From positions 14,814,693-14,878,692 of the forward strand of contig NC_086257.1 in assembly GCF_021018805.1 (NCBI RefSeq): DNA of 64,000 bases, read 5' to 3'. Numbering within the stretch: position 1 is the first letter of the stretch; each line of letters opens with the position of its first letter. Positions 61,201-64,000 of this stretch are shown here, piece by piece. Origin of the DNA: Prinia subflava. Taxonomy: Eukaryota; Chordata; Aves; Passeriformes; Cisticolidae. Under the pieces are notes generated by a model that made no database searches, was not told the origin of the DNA, and saw only the letters and a program-made list of their open reading frames with translations. Position numbers and translations under genes: made by a program.

Positions 61201-61948
61201 ATGGTTGTGCTGAGAAGAAAATTACAAATTTGCAGTATTGAATGCTGGAGAAACAGTGATGATTTGGGGCCTGGAGTCTTTGGGGCATCCCTGGCCAGTA
61301 ATCAGCAATCTGCTCCCTTGTTTGCAATTAACTTTTACCAATATCTTTCTCTAATATGAGAGCACTACTGCCCACATGAGTTCCAGGAGATACTGAGTCC
61401 CCATGCTCCCCTTAAATTTCTGGTAGCCCTGTAGCTCAATGGCTGTTCAGGAAAAGAGTTGAAAAGCACAGCTGTACATGCTGTATGTCTCCACCAAGAA
61501 GCCTGAACTACAGAACTAGAAACATCTCCAAAATACATGCAGGCTGGAGGTACAGAATAACTCCTCTCAAGTTCATACACTTTAAAACTAGAGACTGTAG
61601 ATCTTTCCTGAACTTAGTAAGTAAGAGCACAATCTGGATTTAAAAGTCTGACAAAGAGAATTACACAAAATACCACTTTTCTCCTGCTCTTGTCACAATA
61701 ACTGTTTTCATTCTCATCCACTTTCATCCAGCAAAACATGAGAGTGGAGTGGAGTGGAGCAGTGATAACCAGGAACAGACCCTCTCTAGGACACATTGGT
61801 TTTGGTGATCAGGCTCTCCTCACCCCAGTCTTACCTCCAGGGAGTCATCAGCATTCACCATCCAGCAGTCTGTCCAGGTAGATATTACCAAAAACCCAGC
61901 AGAGAAAAAAGCAAAAAAGCAACCCACATATTGGAGGAAAAACCTCAT
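55065..61948 (-). CDS. CLDN16: CLDN16, claudin-16 (five coding exons)
   Basis: A tight-junction claudin. Mammalian CLDN16 works with CLDN19 in the renal thick ascending limb to make the paracellular route cation-selective for Mg and Ca reabsorption. The minus-strand exons are 61,948-61,835, 57,268-57,166, 56,923-56,759, 55,723-55,532 and 55,204-55,065. Phases are 0, 1, 1, 1, all junctions GT-AG, total 237 residues (human short form 235). Transmembrane helix 1 spans about 5-24. The claudin signature W-GLW-C-C is present as Trp29, Gly45-Leu46-Trp47, Cys50 and Cys61. Helices 2, 3 and 4 lie at about 77-101, 113-135 and 164-188. The first loop is acidic (Asp34, Asp35, Glu38, Glu49, Asp56, Asp62, Asp65, Glu70), fitting cation selectivity. 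The C-terminus ends DTRV, the PDZ ligand for ZO-1. [13 protein letters not shown] and [17 protein letters not shown] are diagnostic of claudin-16. The gene is intact. Confidence 0.96.
55205..55531 (-). other. CLDN16 intron 4
   Basis: A 327-base intron, donor gtgagg. A phrase CCCATTCTACAGCTGAAAAT at about 55,398 faintly recalls a MIR SINE but is too short to call. Confidence 0.7.
55532..55723 (-). CDS. CLDN16: CLDN16 exon 4: second extracellular loop and helix 4
   Basis: Encodes residues 129-191 ([10 protein letters not shown] ... CCMYLFR), nearly identical to mammalian claudin-16 over the loop VDVYVERS and the [12 protein letters not shown] helix start. Acceptor caccctgcag, donor AGAG then gtgagg, phase 1 at both ends. 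Confidence 0.96.
55724..56758 (-). other. CLDN16 intron 3
   Basis: A 1,035-base intron carrying a MIR SINE relic (56,331-56,455). Nothing else was recognised. Confidence 0.75.
56331..56455 (-). mobile_element. MIR SINE relic
   Basis: Read on the plus strand, the block follows the reverse complement of the MIR consensus in order: TTATTATCC, then TTAAGTGACTTGCCCAATGT, CACACAATCTGTGGCAGAGC, and CAGGAACCAAACCAGG, then a degraded left end. MIR is a tRNA-derived SINE that spread before the amniote radiation. Copies are sparse in birds, and this one is well preserved over about 120 bp. Confidence 0.85.
56759..56923 (-). CDS. CLDN16: CLDN16 exon 3: helices 2 and 3
   Basis: Encodes residues 74-127 between split Val73 and Gly128. 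It contains [17 protein letters not shown] and [13 protein letters not shown], matching mammalian claudin-16 closely. Acceptor tcctgcag, donor TTGCAG then gtattt, phases 1 and 1. Confidence 0.96.
56924..57165 (-). other. CLDN16 intron 2
   Basis: A 242-base intron, donor gtatgt, acceptor gcttttgtcctgcag. It contains a short A/T homopolymer. No other feature was seen. Confidence 0.75.
57166..57268 (-). CDS. CLDN16: CLDN16 exon 2: first extracellular loop core
   Basis: Encodes residues 39-72, [15 protein letters not shown] onwards through [13 protein letters not shown]. It carries the GLW-C-C claudin signature and most of the acidic pore-lining residues. Acceptor caatccacag, donor TCTG then gtatgt, phase 0 in and 1 out. 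Confidence 0.96.
57269..61834 (-). other. CLDN16 intron 1
   Basis: A 4.6 kb intron with donor gtaaga. It holds A-rich runs at about 57,465-57,510, a compact CpG-containing block at about 59,770-59,960 that may be regulatory, and a GGAGT pentamer repeat at 61,742-61,759. A 167-codon open frame at 57,585-58,088 has no recognisable domain. Confidence 0.6.
61742..61759. repeat. GAGTG pentamer short repeat
   Basis: Three and a half units of GAGTG near the exon 1 donor of CLDN16. Confidence 0.85.
61835..61948 (-). CDS. CLDN16: CLDN16 exon 1: start and helix 1
   Basis: Thirty-eight codons, [20 protein letters not shown] then [18 protein letters not shown]. They match human [20 protein letters not shown] and [16 protein letters not shown] at almost every position. 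The start has G at -3. I chose this ATG because the upstream frame is shifted relative to it. An acceptor-like ctaccccggctttag at about 62,006 allows the exon to begin at 62,005. Confidence 0.96.
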
Positions 61949-62072
61949 GCCAGCAGGCGCTCAGCACATCCAGGGGAGCGTGAACAAGAGCGCCCAGCCT
62001 TGATCCTAAAGCCGGGGTAGAGACAGAGTCTCAGTGTCCCAGATACCCAGCACCCTGTCGCAGTGACCATGA
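61945..62072 (-). other. CLDN16 upstream ORF ending on the start codon
   Basis: An ATG-led minus-strand frame of about 41 codons ends with TGA at 61,947-61,945. This overlaps the CLDN16 ATG as ATGA. Its last residues ([16 protein letters not shown]) can be lined up with the tail of the N-terminal extension annotated in the long human isoform (ending GLLATM), but here the frame is shifted. It would therefore be an upstream ORF, not an extension. Confidence 0.5.
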
Positions 62073-62136
62073 AGGGCAGGACCTCCTCCTTGTGCAGATG
62101 CCATCTGGGAGTGGTGGCTGCAGGAGCAGTGCTCAC

Positions 62137-62225
62137 CTGCCAGGGGTCAGGAGGAGGGTGAGAGCGCCCACGAGAGCCGCTGCAGCCAATCCGCCCCGCA
62201 CCGCTACGGCTCTTGTCATGCCTGA
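62137..62225 (-). other. Possible upstream CLDN16 exon or chance ORF in the promoter
   Basis: The minus strand shows an acceptor (ccatttctctgcag), then ATG at 62,219, 27 codons of a signal-like hydrophobic peptide (MTRAVAVRGG ... LTLLLTPG), and a donor CTGGCAG then gtgagc at 62,137. Spliced to the acceptor at 62,006, the frame runs on to the same TGA that overlaps the CLDN16 ATG. The block also contains CCAAT and GC boxes, so it may instead be promoter DNA upstream of the transcription start. Confidence 0.35.
62186..62197 (-). promoter_or_regulatory. CLDN16: CCAAT box and GC box, candidate CLDN16 promoter
   Basis: CCAATCCGCCCC on the plus strand gives GGGGCGGATTGG on the gene strand: an Sp1-type GC box directly abutting an NF-Y-type inverted CCAAT box, in a small CpG-rich patch (about 62,150-62,210). 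NF-Y sites usually lie 60-100 bases before a start. That would put initiation near 62,100 and give a 5' UTR of about 150 nt in an unspliced first exon. Confidence 0.42.
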
Positions 62226-64000
62226 CTGCAGAGAAATGGGGCTGTGCACAAGGGACATGCAGGTGACTGGAGCCCTGGACTGCCAGGGCAGGCAGGTATC
62301 ATGGCAGGTTTCACCAAAATAGGGATTAGAAAAACGACTCAAAACTTGTTCTCCAGGGCAGAAGTTTTGAGCACTGCTGAGGGACACAGAGAGGAGCTCC
62401 CATGTGCACACACACAATTATTCCTGTGCAATGGTTTATGCCTTAACAGGGAGCAATTATAAAGTGTCTTGGTGTAGATCCCAGGCCCCTTGGTGGTTAA
62501 CCTGTTGGTCTCTGGTGCTGTGATGATCTAGTTCAATGCAAAAATGTCACCAGGGAGGAAAAGAAAAAGGTAGCAGTCATGGGCCTTCAGAGCCAACATC
62601 CACCCTCATCCCAGATATGGAATTCTATATTCTGAATTTAAGTCAAACCTCAATACCTCTCATGCCCTCTCATGCCTCAGTTTGTTCATGGCATGAGTAC
62701 AAATCCCATGTGGAAATCTTGAAGTTTTCAGACTAGTGCCAGGAGGATTTCAGTTGTTAGGAATTTCCCTGCTTGCTTACTCTGATTGCAAACTTCTGTT
62801 TTCCTGCAGGACTCTGTAGTGAGCAGGGGTCACACAGGCTGCCAGGGGCAGGAGGCTGGAGGCTGGAGGCTCAGTAAGAGGCTTCTCAATGTCTCCTCTC
62901 ATGCTGTGCTGAGAAAGCCATCGAAGCTCCAGAGCTCCTTTCAGGAAAACCAACAGGGAGCAGGACTAGAAATTCCTCCCACCGTAAAGGTGCAAATGTA
63001 CAGAAACCATCGCATCCTCAATGATCATTATATTTGAATATAAAGAGAAGCAGTGACAGACCTGCCTTGACTGGGCACATATTGGGCCCAGGGCAGAGGA
63101 GCAGGCTCTCGCTCTGCGCTCAGCTTCGCTTCCAGCCGCAGGCGCTGTCTGTCATCTCAGCTGCCGCCTCCAGATGGAGCCAAGCGGCGCCTTTACAGCA
63201 CCGCTCGAAGCTTCCGCTTCCCCGGGATTCCCCTTCAAATACCGCAGCAATGAGAAGTTTATTTTACAATACACAACCCGCCTAATTCCAGTCATAGCCT
63301 CATGAAACGGTTTTGCTGACAGAGATCACAACTTTTACCCTCGATGACAGGCTCACTCCGCTCCTCAGAGGTGACTCTGTGGAAAAAGTCCTCAGCACAT
63401 CCTTTGGGAGGCTTAAGTGGAGAACAGAAGTCCCAGGTCATAAATCCAGGGTATGCAAGAGGCTCTGCTGCTTCAGCTTTCTGCTTTCTCCTTCCTAATT
63501 TCCTTTGTAGAAGCTGACAAGTGAGAGACTTTTCGTCTTCCATCTTTCCCAGATGCAGGTCTTGATGTGGTTATGTGGATATGATGCTTTCTGCTGAGTT
63601 TTCTGGTATCCAAATATTCTGGATAAGTCAAAGAAACCTTGATGATTTTCACTTCATGGCTTTCTGTGACAAGGGTAGCTTTGTGTTTTCAACAGTTCTT
63701 ACCCATGGGGACATGGCAGTGGCCACACAGGTCCCATAAAGGATAATGACTTTCATTAGCACATGTATGTATATAGATTGCATTTGTGTGAGACAGGTCC
63801 TGAAAATACACATCATCTTCCTGTACTTGTCTTGTACTCTGTGCATTAACCTCTGTCTGCTACCATTTTTAAAAAGCATCCGACTCAGTTCTTATTAGTG
63901 GCAACTCAGAAAAAGTGGTGGTGAGCTAGAAAAGGCCTGAAAAATCTGAGACAGCCTTCCCACAATCAGCATTAAGTCCTCAGCAGGGTCAAGACCAGAG
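62226..64000. other. CLDN16 upstream region, no gene seen
   Basis: CLDN1 is expected divergently to the right of CLDN16 by synteny. I looked for its first exon on the plus strand and did not find it, so it probably lies beyond the edge. A small CpG-containing patch at about 63,110-63,240 could be regulatory. A GGAGGCT triplication lies near 62,851. Nothing else was recognised. Confidence 0.5.

Noticed and set aside
62226..64000. Expected first exon of CLDN1
   Set aside because: Synteny predicts it to the right on the plus strand, but no frame here matches a claudin start, so it is not reported.

Overview
The window looks like ordinary nuclear DNA of a bird, most likely a passerine. The evidence is intron-rich vertebrate genes with GT-AG splice sites, a CR1 LINE tail of the avian type (about 28,505-28,744), and a solo long terminal repeat whose ends and body resemble a common songbird endogenous retrovirus family (11,450-12,598). 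I found no prokaryotic genes, CRISPR array, rRNA or intact tRNA.

Layout, left to right. (1) About 1-19,600 is the 5' part of a minus-strand gene that I assign to IL1RAP. A CpG-island promoter lies at about 18,830-19,960 with a probable non-coding first exon ending at 19,461. A 16.6 kb first intron follows, then a signal-peptide exon at 2,746-2,813. The receptor body lies off the left edge. (2) 19,961-36,714 is intergenic. It holds the CR1 copy and simple repeats. (3) TMEM207 runs on the plus strand in five coding exons (36,754-47,098) and encodes 143 residues. (4) 47,270-54,320 is a gene-free convergent intergenic stretch. (5) CLDN16 (claudin-16) runs on the minus strand in five coding exons (61,948 down to 55,065) and encodes 237 residues. 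Its likely promoter is near 62,190. (6) 62,226-64,000 has no gene I can support.

The order and orientations (IL1RAP minus, TMEM207 plus, CLDN16 minus) match the mammalian 3q28 block read in reverse: IL1RAP and TMEM207 divergent, TMEM207 and CLDN16 convergent. This supports all three assignments. The products are not one pathway. IL1RAP is a cytokine co-receptor, TMEM207 a small single-pass membrane protein with a WW-binding PPxY motif, and CLDN16 a tight-junction cation-pore protein.

I did not find a clearly new biological system. The points most worth a second look are: a 47-49 bp tandem duplication across the CLDN16 stop codon, which copies the PDZ-ligand codons and a 5' splice-site-like motif; an upstream ORF that stops at a TGA overlapping the CLDN16 start (ATGA); a CpG-rich, protein-like island of unknown origin inside IL1RAP intron 1 (about 3,150-3,290); two very short TMEM207 coding exons (34 and 45 nt); an RFX X-box in TMEM207 intron 1; and a well-preserved MIR SINE relic in CLDN16 intron 3. 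All splice models were read by eye from consensus sites, frame continuity and remembered family sequences. No alignment or database search was run.
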